Of a stretch of 64,000 nt of DNA, positions 9,885-22,300 are shown one piece after another. Source of the DNA: Rheum nobile (lineage: Eukaryota > Streptophyta > Magnoliopsida > Caryophyllales > Polygonaceae); assembly GCA_027886185.1 (NCBI GenBank), contig WOAB01000040.1, positions 2,914,001-2,978,000 on the forward strand, read 5' to 3'. Position 1 is the stretch's first letter, and each line of letters opens with the position of its first letter. The position numbers were made by a program, and so were the translations under genes. The notes below the pieces were generated by a model that saw only the letters and a program-made list of their open reading frames with translations, was not told the DNA's origin and made no database searches.

Positions 9885-11020
9885 AATATACTTGTATGAA
9901 TATTAGCAAAATAACACATGAACATCAAAAAGCTCATACACATTAACCCTAAATCATAAACCCTAAATCCTAAACTCCTAAACCTTAAACTTCTAAACCC
10001 TAAACTCCTAAACCCCAAACCTTGAATCATAAACCTTAAACTCCTAAATCCTAAACCTTGAACCTTAAACCCTAAACATTAAACCCTAAATCCATAAACC
10101 CTAAACTCTAAACCCTAAGCCTTAAAGCCTAAACCCATAAACCTTAATCCAAACACACTAAACCCTAAACATAAATAAAAGCACCAAAACTGATCGAACA
10201 TGAATATCAAATGCATTTGTATGCATATCACATCAAACAATTTGAATATCAATTGCAAACTCTACAAACAACACCAAAATTGTTTCAACATTAATATTAT
10301 CAACAACATTATAGTGAATATCAAATTGTAAAATTTGAATATCAACTACACAGAGCATGAAACTTATGTCCAATATAAATACCAAAAGCATCTATACAAA
10401 TAACACATCAAACAATTTGAATATCAATTGCAAACAGTACAAACAACACCAATAAAACATTTTTAAACTGATCCACCATGAATATCAACAACATTAACAT
10501 GAATATCACATTACACGACATGAATATCAACTACTCAAAATCCTAAATGTACATCCAACATGAATATTAAAAACATTTGTATGAATATCACATCAAATAA
10601 TTTGAATATCAATTGCAAACAGTATAAACAACACCAACAAAACACCAAAACTGATCCAACATGAATATCAACAACATTATAGTGAATATCACATCATAAA
10701 ATTTGAATATCAACTACTCAGCGCATGAAACCTACATCCAAAATGAATATCAAAAGCATTTGTATGAATATCACATCAAACAATTTGAATATCACGTATA
10801 AAAATATGAATATCAATGATTAACAACTCATACAACACCATCAACAAATAGAATGTGAATCCACATGAATATCAACAATAATATAATGAATAACATCACA
10901 GAGAAACTGAATATCTAATATACAATATCCGAAACATAAATATCAAAACACACAAACTGTAAAACTGTGAATAACAATACTGTTAACATGAATATCATAA
11001 CGCAAAAATATGAACATCAA
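9780..11020 (-). repeat. Dispersed CATGAATATC-motif array, right half
   Basis: More than thirty copies of ATGAATATCA or TTGAATATCA occur. Locally they form longer direct repeats (CATCAAACAATTTGAATATCA with CAACATGAATATCAACAACATTA, near 10230, 10400, 10590 and 10770). The motif is the reverse complement of the word that fills 8160-9410. Confidence 0.8.
9945..10175 (+). repeat. Degenerate interstitial telomere-like (CCCTAAA)n tract
   Basis: About 230 bp is built almost entirely of AAACCCTAAA-like heptamers with variants (AAACTCCTAA, AAACCTTAAA). The plant telomere repeat is CCCTAAA (TTTAGGG). The tract is heavily diverged and sits inside a decayed transposon, between the two oriented motif arrays. 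Confidence 0.85.
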
Positions 11021-11228
11021 CTAATAAAAGCATCAAAACTTACCTTTACAAGTTTTCTACACATGCCATACTTTCTCTTTAGGGACTTTTTGTCCTTTTC
11101 CATCACTCTCCTCACCATGTACAAACCCTAACATTGAAAATTTGAAAAGATTGAGAAACCGAAAGGATTTAGGGTTCCAAAAATTAGAGTAAGATACCTG
11201 TAGAGAAGCGAGGGACGATGAGATTCGA

Positions 11229-11556
<328 letters not shown>

Positions 11557-11785
11557 TCACCAGAGAGTAATGTGGGAGAGAGATTCGCGAGAGAGGGAAA
11601 ATATATGTTTGCTTCTGTTATGGAAAGATTTGGGAGTAAAACAAATCTCACAAATCATGCTAATGGAGAAATCGTGTGTGGATGAATCCACCAACATATT
11701 TTGCAATCCTCTAGATTAAATCATGACCATCAATTCTATTCTCATCCAACATTCTAGATTAGTACACTCGTTATACCGTAATTCC

Positions 11786-12245
11786 CCGTTTCACTAGAGC
11801 CTAAGTCTGCATAAAATACCCACATATATTGTCGTGTACATATATATATAGGAAACAAAGCAACTGCAAATCTTATGTAGAGTTACAAACGACTAAATCC
11901 TAATTATATAATGTACTGGTTTTGTCTGCTAGATTCAATAATGTTGAATTCAACGACGTAGCGGATTAAACAGTGATAAATCGGACTTGGGTTTTGTACT
12001 TGACTCCAGTTTAATTTTAGTGAACCGGGATCAAACCGTTTAGTTTATTTGTCAATTCCTTGTGAACAAAATGACCGGGTTTCGATTGTTTGCAACATGG
12101 TTTTGGACAAGCGCGCAGATCACTTCACCAGGTGGGCGTAACAACACCCAAAAATAGTCGCGTCCAAATGTTTGAATTTGACAGTGAAAACAAAGATCTC
12201 AACATTCTGCCTCTCAGCCTACTCGCCATTGCTGACGCTGTCGTC
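11786..12245. other. Unassigned sequence left of the Tat-type element
   Basis: No coding region, repeat or RNA gene is recognised. The last bases, ATTTT at 12246-12250, form the target duplication of the next element, so this was continuous with the sequence after 19049 before the insertion. Confidence 0.5.
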
Positions 12246-12250
12246 ATTTT
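12246..12250. repeat. 5-bp target-site duplication, left (ATTTT)
   Basis: ATTTT directly precedes the 5' LTR and is repeated at 19045-19049 after the 3' LTR. Five bases is normal for Ty3-type integration. Confidence 0.85.
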
Positions 12251-12883
12251 TGTTGGGCCACGTTTTTAATGGACCTTTATCAAAGCGACCCAGCTGACGA
12301 AGGAAGATCCCTTCCAGAAGATTCACCCGGTTGGGAGCAAGTTAAGGAGTCGAGCGAATCTCGGACTCAGTGGACGCATGCAGTTGTTGGGCCCCGATTT
12401 GTTTGGTCCAGAAAGTCGGCCCACATAGCAGATATGGCTAAACCAACGAGGCATGCATATCATAGGGCAAATATCTCGGCCATCTGTTAAACAACCTAAT
12501 GACCCCCAAAGATTGTGGAAGATAACGACTAGTCTAGTCGATTTTTGGGTCTAAATATGTATATATTAGGTTAGAGAAAGCTCCTAAGAGGACACATTAT
12601 CATTCCTACTGAATACAAGCTACAATTCGCTACTCTCTTACTCGTTTTTACAACCATTCTCTAGCTCAGTTCTTCATTTCAGTATTGAAGCGACCGACGA
12701 TTAAATCATTTGATTCGACCAGTCTCCCACTCGAAGGAGATAAGCTTGTCTTTGCATCTATTTAATCTTATTTCGTCTAGATCTTTGTTTGATTTGGATT
12801 ATTCGGATATAATCAATCTAATTGTTGTCTAGTTGCCCTTCTTTATGAAATTCAGGTCGGTTCAATCTTTTTCGCCCAAAACA
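12251..12883 (+). repeat. 5' LTR
   Basis: Starts TGTTGGGCCACG, ends CGCCCAAAACA, 633 bp. It matches 18411-19044 throughout with scattered substitutions, for example CCCAGCTGACG against CCCAACTGACG. A TATA-like TATGTATATATTAGG lies near 12555. Confidence 0.95.
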
Positions 12884-12904
12884 ATTTGAAGCCCACTGTG
12901 GGGC
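12884..12904 (+). promoter_or_regulatory. Primer-binding site
   Basis: TTTGAAGCCCACTGTGGGGC directly follows the LTR. It looks like a decayed form of the TGGCGCCCACCGTGGGGC-type site common in plant Tat elements. The changes are mainly G-to-A and C-to-T at former CpG sites. Confidence 0.7.
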
Positions 12905-12951
12905 ATCTAGTCAATCAGCGATCCAATCATCAATCCGATACTCATCCCATC

Positions 12952-15206
12952 ATGGCCGACGCTGGAAAGCCCATGATCCTCATCGAGAATCAAGCTCAAG
13001 GCAATGTCCAAGTCACGAACCAGGCAGAGGACATCAGCGGCCAACCAGTCACGGACTCACAAATGCAAGAACTCGCAAGAACCAATAACATCCTTCAAGA
13101 GGAACTGGCCCAACAGCATGCCAGAACCGAAACGCTAAGTGCTCAATCTGAATCTGAAATAGCTCGATTAACCCGTGAAAATGAGTTTTTAAAGTCATAG
13201 GTACACTCGGCCGTATCGACCCCCGGAGGCTCAAGACGCATAGTCAACACATTAGGACTATCTACACGACTCAATTTGGATGGAATAGACGCGACACCTA
13301 CATCGGCGACTAATGCCTCCCTACCTACTGGTATGTTCCAGACCCCACCAGTCACTTTTGTTATGACTAACATACTAGGTTCTATAGCCGAGCCCTCCGA
13401 AGCTCGAGCGACCCATCCGCAGGTAATAGCTCCGGCCGATCTCCAGGACCTCATACATCAAGCTATCAACGAGCATATGAAGACTCTGGATGATCGCATC
13501 GCACGGATCCCGGGAGTCCCCCAACCAATCGAGAAAGAAGCAATCGACGGATACGGAGATTTGCCTTTCGCATAGGCGATTGCATGCATCGAGATCCCTA
13601 AAAAGTTCCATGTCCCCAACATGCCCAACTACGAGGGACCGGGGACCCCGATGATCACATCTCAATTTACAAAAAAAAATTAATGACAATTTCAATCCCA
13701 AGAGGGAACCGTGAGGCAGTCATGTGCAAGAGCTTTGGCACGACCCTCGCGGGACCTGCACTAACTTGGCTTATGCATTCACCACAGGGTTCCATCGCTT
13801 CCTTCGCCGACTTAATCAGTTCATTCAAAGTTCAATTAGCTAGCAGTCGATGATTAGAAAATCAGTCAAGCGACCTATACAAGATCGTGCAAAGGTATGG
13901 CAAACCTCTAAGAGATTATCTTAACATGTATAACAAAGAGAAGGCCGCGATCCCGCATTGCGACATCCCAACATCGATCGAAGCGTTCCGTCGAGGTCTG
14001 GTCAGAGGCGGTGAACTCTACCGCGAATTGACCAAATATCCATGCCGGAGCTTTGAAGATGTGCAAGCCAAAACCATGGCACAAGTCAGCCTCGAAGAAG
14101 ATGAAGAGCCTTCCAAGGCAAATAAAAGCCCCGATCGAGTCGATCGAAGAACAGTCTCAGATCATCGACGCGATCGACGACACCAACCTTATCCTAAGGG
14201 GCGGAGCGACCCCAGTCAGGTAAACAACTCTTATGACAGGAACCAGGATTGGAAGAACAACCCTGCTCTCCCTCCGAAGCTCCACTCTTACAACCTCAAC
14301 ATCTCCGTATCGGAGCTCGTAAAGAGTTTCGACAGATATGGAAAAGAAGTAAGGTGGCCTCGGAAGAGCGATAAACCAGACGCAAAGAAAGACATGAACC
14401 GGTGGTGCGAGTTCCACGGGGACCACGGACACTCAACGGATGAATGCATAGCCCTTCGTAAGGAAGTCGCAAGACTCCTCGCGCAGGGGCTGTTACGTGA
14501 CGTCATCTCCGACAAAGCCAAAACGACCCTCGATCGAAGGGACCAGGTAACATCTGACAAGCCGTCTTCTCCGGTTCCCACTAAAATTGTTAACACCATT
14601 TCAAGAGGGTCGGGCGTGTGTGGAAACACATACTTGGCCGCCAAAAGATACGCCCGAGAAAGCAAAGGTGACAAACCGATTCGGGCGGAGACAAGACAAT
14701 CGCAGATCGCCAACGCTCCCACCATTACTTTTGACGACTCAGAAGCCCAAGAGTTGGGCGACCACCACGACGGTTTGGTAATTTCTCTTTCAATTAGAAA
14801 CTCCCTTATCCGTCGCGTTTTAATTGACAAATGTAGCTCCACCAACCTATTGACACTCGACGCCTTTAAGGGTATGGGTTTAAGCGAGGATGACTTAACC
14901 AGAAACTCTACCCCGCTGGTCGGATTCAGCGGGGTAGTTAAATATACCCAAGGCGAGATCGTGTTGATAACATACGCTGGTGGAGTCAACCAACATGTAA
15001 AGTTTTTAATACTCGACTGCCCATCCCCGTACAATGCAATCCTCGGAAGACCCTGGATCCACGCCATGAAAGTTGTACCTTCCACTTACCACTAGACAAT
15101 AAAGTTCCCTACTAAGTGGGGGGTACAAGAAATAAGGGGCAACCAACGGGCTGCTAAGGAATGCTATGTCACTTCAATGAAAGGGGCAGTCGACAAGTCC
15201 TCTGCA
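12952..15206 (+). pseudogene. Gag-protease region of the Tat-like element
   Basis: The ATG at 12952 opens a frame with a coiled-coil-like stretch (E/Q/L-rich, 13060-13190). In-frame stops follow at 13198 and 13573, a frame change near 13670, and another stop near 13848. From about 13713 the capsid-like part is clear (MCKSFGTTLAGPALTW; LRDYLNMYNKEK; GELYRELTKY). The zinc motif CEFHGDHGHSTDEC is at about 14406-14447. The retroviral-type protease begins near 14780. Its active site should read D-S/T-G but here reads D-K-C-S-S (near 14826), so it is inactive. The later I-L-G-R-P-W motif (near 15040) is preserved. A stop at 15093 interrupts just after it. Confidence 0.85.
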
Positions 15207-15233
15207 TAGTAATCACAGTATGGCGAGGGAACC

Positions 15234-16640
15234 ATGCGATACATCGAACCAGAGATGGAACAACTCGACGAGATCGCGTTGGATCCTTCAAAGCCAACAC
15301 AAACGGTGAGGGTCAGATCGGATCTGAACGATTCAACCAGATCAGATTTAATTTCCTTTTTACGGTCCAACTCTGATTGTTTTGCCTGGTCACACGAAGA
15401 CATGGTGGGGATCTCCCCAGATGTTATTACTCACAAATTAAATGTAGATCCCACATATCCTCCGGTCAAGGAAAAAAGGAGAAAGTTTGCACCTGAGCAT
15501 AACAAAATCGTGGACGACGAGGTCAAGAAATTACTCGAGACAGGTAAAATAAGGGAAGTCAAGTACCCCGACTGGCTAGCAAACGTCGTCGTGGTTCAAA
15601 AGAAGAATGGGAAATGGAGAGTATGCATCGACTTCACAGACCTAAATAAGGCCTGTCCAAAAGACTCCTTCCCTTTACCACATATCGACGCCATGGTTGA
15701 CGAGATCGCCGAACACGAAATGTTAACATTCATGGACGCGTTCAGTGGATACAACCAAATTCTCATGGACCCCGATGACCAAGAAAAGACAGCCTTCATA
15801 ACAAGCCAAGGTACGTACTGCTACAAAGTCATGCCTTTTGGATTGAAAAATGCTGGGGCCACATATCAGAGGCTGGTGAACAGAATGTTCAAAGACCAGA
15901 TCGGGGACACCATGGAAGTTTACATCGATGACATGCTCGTCAAGTCCAAAGTGGCAAGGGACCACAATGAACATCTGGAAGAAGCATTCAAGGTATTGAA
16001 AAGATATAACATGAAACTAAACCCGACTAAATGCTCTTTCGAAGTGTCTTCAGGAAAATTCTTGGGATACATGGTGACGCAAAGGGGGATTGAATCCAGT
16101 CGAGACCAGATCAAGGCTATCATCAACCTGAGGTCCCCCCGATGTGTCAAAGACGTCCAGAAATTGACAGGACGGATAGCAACATTGAACAGATTCATAT
16201 CAAAGTCTTCAGATAAATGCAAACTCTTTTACGAAGCCCTAAAAAAGAACAAGTCGTTTGATTGGACGGCAGCACACAAACAAGCCTTCCAAGACTTAAA
16301 GACGTATCTGGCGAGTCCTCTCCTGTTGGCTAAACCAAATGACGATGAGCCATTACCACTATATCTGGCCGTATCCGAATCAGCCGTCAGCGTAGTCCTG
16401 ACAAGAGAAGAAGACGGCAAACAATCACCGGTCTACTACGTAAGTCGTTCCCTACTTCCTGCCAAGACAATGTACACGTCACTTGAAAAATTAATCTTGG
16501 CACTAGTTATGGCCTCAAACAAGTTAAGACCCTACTTCGAATCACATGCTATTATTGTGAGGACTAACCATCCCATGAAAGTTGTCATGAGGAAACCAGA
16601 ATTTACAGGACGAATGGCTAAGTGGGCTATACCACCTTAG
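15234..16640 (+). pseudogene. Reverse transcriptase and tether RNase H of the Tat-like element
   Basis: A 468-codon open stretch contains a complete Ty3-type reverse transcriptase: WRVCIDFTDLNKACPKD (about 15615-15665), FMDAFSGYNQI, MPFGLKNAGATYQR, and the catalytic YIDDM near 15920. After the RT comes a connection/RNase H region (LPLYLAVSESAVSVVL) with poorly conserved acidic residues, as expected in Tat elements where this domain is a degenerate tether. A stop at 16638 coincides with a one-base frame change. The downstream RNase H continues in the next frame, so the original was one polyprotein. Confidence 0.9.
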
Positions 16641-17271
16641 CGGATTCGACATTGAGTACGAGCCAAGGACGTCAATCAAATCTCAAGCTTTGGCCGACTT
16701 TGTGGCCGATTTCAGCCCTACACTGGAACAAGAAGCCATGAAGGAGGTCGAACAAATGAAAGTTGAAGAAGACCGGGGCACATGGCAACTCCATACAGAC
16801 GGAGTGTCAAACGTAAGAGGAGTTGGCCTAGGTGTCGTACTAAAATCGCCACAAGGGGACCACATAGCCCAAGCTGTGAGATGCGAGTGGGATGCGACCA
16901 ACAATGAAGCAGAATATAAAGCCCTCATATTTGGGTTAACACTCGCGCACGATCTCGCGATCCTAAGCATAGAGGTGAATTGCGATTCTCTCCTGATCGT
17001 CAACCAAGTACAAAGTTTGTACGCCGCTAAAGACGACAGGATGATGGCATATCTGGATGTCGTCAAAAAATTGGCAAGCAAATTCCAAAACTTTACCATC
17101 CGACAAGTCCCGCGTGACCTCAACACACAAGCCGACGCTCTAGCAAATCTTGGCTCTGCCCTATATCCCAACGACTTCCACAACATCCCATTGGCACACA
17201 TCACCACACCGGCCGTCCCCAAAATCTTCAAACAAGTGCACAACAATATAAGCATACAAACACCCCAATGA
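16641..17271 (+). pseudogene. Second (archaeal-type) RNase H of the Tat-like element
   Basis: In the frame shifted relative to RT, the linker F-D-I-E-Y-E-P-R leads into an RNase H with catalytic residues in order: D in LHTDGVSN (near 16795), E in NNEAEYKAL (near 16905), D in CDSLLIVNQ (near 16985), D in NTQADALAN (near 17125). All four acidic positions are present. This second RNase H is a hallmark of Tat elements. The frame ends at 17271 without reaching integrase. Confidence 0.88.
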
Positions 17272-17274
17272 CCA

Positions 17275-18133
17275 CCCACATGCATACCTGGAGGAACAAA
17301 CAAGAGCCTTTGGTAATAGAGGTGGATGGAGTCGCCATGCTCAAAGGACTAAGAGCCATATAATTCACGTTCTTAAATGATCTATCAGCTTCCGAGAAAG
17401 CATGCAAAACTTCAGTAACCGCGACAAAGTCAGAATCCGTCTTTTCCTCTAGATTCGGCGCTGCAAAGAGACACATGTGAGCAAAAGTTAACAAGACATC
17501 AAAATATGAATCCAAAAAGACTAATACGATACCTTTTGTCCTCCAGACGTCGCATAAGAAAGAACAGTCGAAACCCCCCTCATGCGACTTCTTCTCCACA
17601 AAGAAGAATCGCGACCTCCATCCTCGGTCGTTGACATTAAGATTCAGAGCGATCGGTTCCCTATCCGGTCTAAGGTGCAATTGAAAGCGAGAAGAGCCTC
17701 GACTACTCAAGTAATAAGAGTACCAAAGAGCATCGAAGTCAAAATCGATCTCGACATTGGAGACCAAAAGATCAACTACCCTAAGGAGACGTCACGTGTG
17801 TGGCATCACCTGAAATGGAGCAAGATGAAGAACGGCCAAGAAATTTCTCACCAGACTCAAAAAGGAGAAAGTATGACCTACCCTAAAAGGATATTCGAAG
17901 AAACAAACTCATCTGTCCCGACACCAATTAGCACGTTCTTGAGGAAAAGGAAGACGAGCAACCGTTTCAAGAGGGAACTGACCTATCTCTAGAATCGTAT
18001 CCAACTCCGACTGGGTCAAAGTTCCGGCTAGGGAATCATCCGGGCTAAGGAGATTCGAGGGGGAAAAGCCATTGTCTTTCTCACCAACGTCAGACGACGA
18101 AGCTCTAAACTTCTTCGATCTTGAAAATGACAT
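17275..18133 (-). pseudogene. Antisense ORF typical of Tat elements (putative gypsy-type transposase/PMD-like fragment)
   Basis: An ATG at 18133 on the minus strand opens a frame containing LPFPQERANW near 17930, resembling the L-P-x-P-x-E-R-A block of proteins annotated 'putative gypsy type transposon'. A second minus-strand frame (17767-17228) holds RGWRSRFFFVE, which resembles the G-W-K-x-R-F-F-F-V block of the same family. The intervening part is shortened and out of frame. Tat elements are known to carry an antisense ORF between integrase and the 3' LTR; its function is unknown. Confidence 0.65.
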
Positions 18134-18410
18134 AGCTCAAAAGAAAACGGAAAGAAACTTGAAAAGTTTTTACCTTTGGAACCAAGACCCTTTGCAGGAA
18201 AAAAGAAGATGGTGAAAAGAAAGAGAAGTGACTACCCATTTATGGTGAAAACTGCCCACATTCAAATCCTGTCAACCAGTAAAAATGCAACACGTCATCG
18301 ATCCACTACAACAGAATCGGCAATAGGAAGATCACGTTTAGAGGAGAGTTAAAACATCCAACCGTCCCCTCAACCGCTGCTTCCGACCCAGTTCGATTTT
18401 TTGGGGCAAT

Positions 18411-19044
18411 TATTGGGCCACGTTTTTTAATGGACCTTTATCGAAGCGGCCCAACTGACGAAGGAAGATCCCTTCCAGAAGATTCACCTAGTTGGGAGCA
18501 AGTTAAGGCGTCGAGCAAATCTCGGACTCAGTGGACGCATGCAGTTGTTGGGCCTTGATTTATTTGGTCCAAAAAGCCGGCCCACATAGCAGATATGGCT
18601 AAACCAATGAGACATGCATATCGTAGGGCAAAGATCTCGGCCATCTGTTAAACAACCTGACGAACCCCAAAGATTGTGGAAGATAACGGCTAGTCTAGTC
18701 GGTTTTTGGGTCTAAATATGTATGTATTATGTTAGAGAAAGCTCTTAAGAGGACACATTGTCATTCCTACTGAATACAAGCTGCAATTCTCTACTCTCTT
18801 ACTCGTTTTTACAATCATTCTCTAGCTCACTTCTTCATTTCAGTATTGAAGCGACCGACGATTAAATCATTTGATTCGACCAGTCTCCCACTCGAAGGAG
18901 ATAAGCTTGTCTTTGCATCTATTTAATCTTATTTTGTCTAGGTCTTTGTTTAATTTGGATTATTCGGATATAATCAATCTAATTGTTGTCTAGTTGCCCT
19001 TCTTTAAGCGATTCAGTTCGGTTTGATCTTTTTCGCCCAAAACA
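18411..19044 (+). repeat. 3' LTR
   Basis: Starts TATTGGGCCACG (the TG terminus changed to TA), ends CGCCCAAAACA, 634 bp. It is preceded by a short purine-containing stretch (TTTTTTGGGGCAA) that may be the remains of the polypurine tract. Confidence 0.95.
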
Positions 19045-19049
19045 ATTTT
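19045..19049. repeat. 5-bp target-site duplication, right (ATTTT)
   Basis: Exact partner of 12246-12250. Confidence 0.85.
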
Positions 19050-19265
19050 CTAGAATTTAATTTGAGCTTGCTCTGTTTTTTAGTTGCAGGTTTTTTTTTG
19101 TGTATGAGGGAACAGAGAAACAAATTTAGCGGGAGTAGAAAAAGAAAATTGGATTATCTAGGGAGAAAGATTGGAATGTGTGGTTGAATTGAGTGTCGTA
19201 GATTTATGATTGGTTGCCACGTGCTTTCAATTCAAAATCTTATCCTCTTCCTAAAATCAATCTTG
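19050..19265. other. Unassigned spacer
   Basis: Continuation of the pre-insertion site of the Tat-like element. A G-box-like CCACGTG occurs near 19217. There is no coding evidence. Confidence 0.4.
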
Positions 19266-19303
19266 TCTTTTTTTGTTTTTATGAGGAAATAATTATACTG
19301 GTC

Positions 19304-22300
19304 TTAGTTTCTATGCGAAGACCAACCTAGAGCATCCTTGCGGATGAGAACTTGAAGTTCTGAATCGAGACTAGGGTTAGACACAAATGGTGAAAAGCTG
19401 AGTTTAGCAATGCGATCAGCAGTACATTTCACCTCCCTAAAAATGTGTCTAAGTTGGACATCCTGGAAAAAATGGATGTCGACCAAGATGTACGCGACAA
19501 CCATTTCAATTTCTCAGGGACAATCCCATATGCCTTTAATAGAGTTAATAAGACAGAGATTGTCACCTTCAATTTGTAACTTTATGATGTTTAAAGGTTT
19601 AACATAAGAAATGCTATGTTTTAATGCTAGTGCTTCAGTCATTAGTATGTTGTTAAAACCACAGCGTTCGCTTCTTGTATGGATTACTTCGGCTTTATCA
19701 TTTATAATGATGAAGCCAAAGTCAACTTCACCATTAGTTTATTTTGATCCATCAAAATTGATTTTGTAAAAAAATTGATTTGGTTTTTCCCATCTCAGAA
19801 AATTGGTTTTTCTGGAATGGTGTAGATTACTTTTGGGTTGTGTGAAGTCATCATTTTCTACTCTCTTTGTTTTTTCCCAATTTTTGATTAGTGTGGAAAT
19901 ATATTGCGATAAGTTTTTAATCTTATCATTTGTGTCAGTGTTAAAGATAATTTGGTTTCTATTAATCCAGATACCCTACCAAGTAGTGGTGAGGCAGGCG
20001 AATTCTTTTTTGGTAAGTAGAGATTGTAGTTTAGACAATTATTCACTTGGTTTTTTATTGGTAGGATCGATATTTCGAACAATATTCTCAATTGTCACAT
20101 TCTGTTCTTTGATTTGTTTAAGAGTGAAAAGGCATTGTAGGAGTAAGTGGTTTAGGTCTTCAAGGGGATTGTTGCAAGAATCACATGCCAGAGGAACTGG
20201 AACATATTTCTATGCTAGTCTATGTTTTGTGGGAAGACCATCATGGCAATTTTTCCAAATAAAGTTTTTCACTTTTGGATATGTATCCAACTTCCAAATC
20301 CATGCAAGGTTATTAGTTGAAGGAGTTTGCTGCTTTGTAATTAGTTCAAAGGCTGATTTCGTAGAAAACCAACCGTTTTTATTGGGAGCCCAGTACAGTC
20401 TGTCAGGGATTTGGTTCTGGGTGATAGGTATATCTAATATGCAATCAACGGTGTGTTGGTTTAGAATTTCCTTTAGTTTATCTTTGTTCCATGACTTATT
20501 GTTGTCAATAAAATCACATACCTTTGTCGATGGGTTGGTAACAATATTTGGTAATATGTTGTTTTGGAGATTTAGATTAGCTAGCCAATTGTCAGTCCAA
20601 AAATAAATAGATTTTCCATCCCCAACTAGCCAATGGAGACCAGTTTGGAATTCTTTTCTAAGTTTGAGTAGTTGTGACCATTGCCATGAGTGGTTGCCTT
20701 TTTTTGTTGTAGTGAAGAACGCTAGTCTCTTTGAGATATTTCTCGGTAATGATTTTAACCCAAATATTGTTTGGATCTGCAAATAGTTTCCAGATGAGTT
20801 TCATTTGTAGAGCTTTATTCATATCTTGTGTCTTTCTAATACCCGTTCCTCTGTTTTCTTTATTTTTACATATTTTATCCCATCCTATTAGGGGTTTGTA
20901 TAATGAGTCTTTGTTCTAAAAGAAAGTTATGTTTATTGTGTCAAGTTCTTTGTGTATATAGGATAGTAGCATGAAGCTTTGCATCAAGAAGTTTGGTTTA
21001 GAAGCCAGATTAGATTTAATTAGCATAGCTCTTCCTTCTTGAGAAAGAGAGTTAGCTTTCCATTTTGTTAGCTGATTTGTGGTTGATAAGATTGTCTCTT
21101 TAAAAGTGTCGTGGTTAACTTTCTCATTAATGATAGGACATCCAACATATTTTTCTAAAGATGTCGTGCTAGGGATGCTTAGTAGAGATTGGATTAAGTA
21201 TTTAGTTTGGTTTGAGACGTTGTTAGTAGTTTGAAAGACAGACTTTTGGAAACTAATACATTGTCCAGATATCGAACAATAATCTTTTATGATATTTTTG
21301 ATTTTGGAGCAGGCAGCTTGGTTAGCCTTTGCAAAGATAAAGATGTCGTCCGCAAAGGCTAGGAAGGGAATATTAGTGCCCATTCTAGATATTTGAAATC
21401 CCAATTGGTTGTTACTACTTGCGCTCTCGTTTTGAAGTTTTCTGGCTAAGATTTCTGCACCTAAAATAAATAGGAATGGAGATAAGGGGCCCCTTGGCGT
21501 AGTCCTCTTTCAGGATAAAAGATATAAGTTGGTCCATTGTTAACTAAGACCGAGAAGGATACAGTTTTGATACATTCTTTAATCCACTCGATAAATCGTG
21601 TGGCGAATCCAAAATTTTCAAGGACTGTTAGAATGAATTCTCATTCAATTTTGCCGTAAACTTTTTCCATATCGAGTTTAATTTCTACCCATCCTTCCTT
21701 TCCTTTCTTAGCTCGGAAGGAGTGAAAAATTTCATGAGCTATTAGGATGTTATCATGGATTGATCTTTCAGCTACAAATGCCCCTTGTAGTGGGTAGATC
21801 AGATTATTTAGGATAGGTTTCATTCTATCAATCATAATTTTTTATATAACTTTGAAAAATTTCATGAGCTATTAGGATGTTATCATGGATTGATCTTTCA
21901 GCTACAAATGCCACTTGTTGTGCTAGGGATGCTTAGTACAGATTGGATTAAGTATTTAGTTTGGTTTGAGACGTTGTTAGTAGTTTGAAAGACAGACTTT
22001 TGGAAATTAACACATTGTCCAGATATCGAACAATAATCTTTTATGATATTTTTGTTTTTGGAGCAGGCAGTTTGGTTAGCCTTTGCAAAGATAAGGATGT
22101 CGTCCGCAAAAGCTAGGAAAGGAATATTAGTGCCCCTTCTAGATATTTGAAATCCCAATTGGTTGTTACTACTTGCGCTCTCGTTTTGAAGTTTTCTGGC
22201 TAAGATTTCTGCACCTAAAATAAATAGGAATGGAGATAAGGGGCCCCTTGGCGTAGTCCTCTTTCAGGATAAAAGATATCAGTTGGTCCATTGTTAACTA

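Larger units (their letters stand above)
12251..19044 (+). mobile_element. Ty3-type LTR retrotransposon, Tat-like lineage, integrase-less, 6794 bp
   Basis: Two LTRs of about 633 bp flank a 5.5-kb interior with a primer-binding site, gag, protease, reverse transcriptase, a second RNase H of the archaeal type, and an antisense ORF before the 3' LTR. The double RNase H and the antisense ORF point to the Tat lineage. There is no integrase: no H-H-C-C or D-D-E region lies between the RNase H (ending 17271) and the antisense ORF, so about 1.5 kb or more was deleted. Many stops and frameshifts are present. A perfect ATTTT duplication shows that the element is one insertion, probably mobilised in trans if the deletion preceded insertion. 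Confidence 0.92.

Noticed and set aside
14288..15085. 265-codon minus-strand frame
   Set aside because: Shadow of gag-protease on the other strand, with no transposon antisense-ORF motif.
19803..20606. 267-codon plus-strand frame
   Set aside because: Antisense of the LINE zf-RVT region; the minus strand has the recognisable domain.
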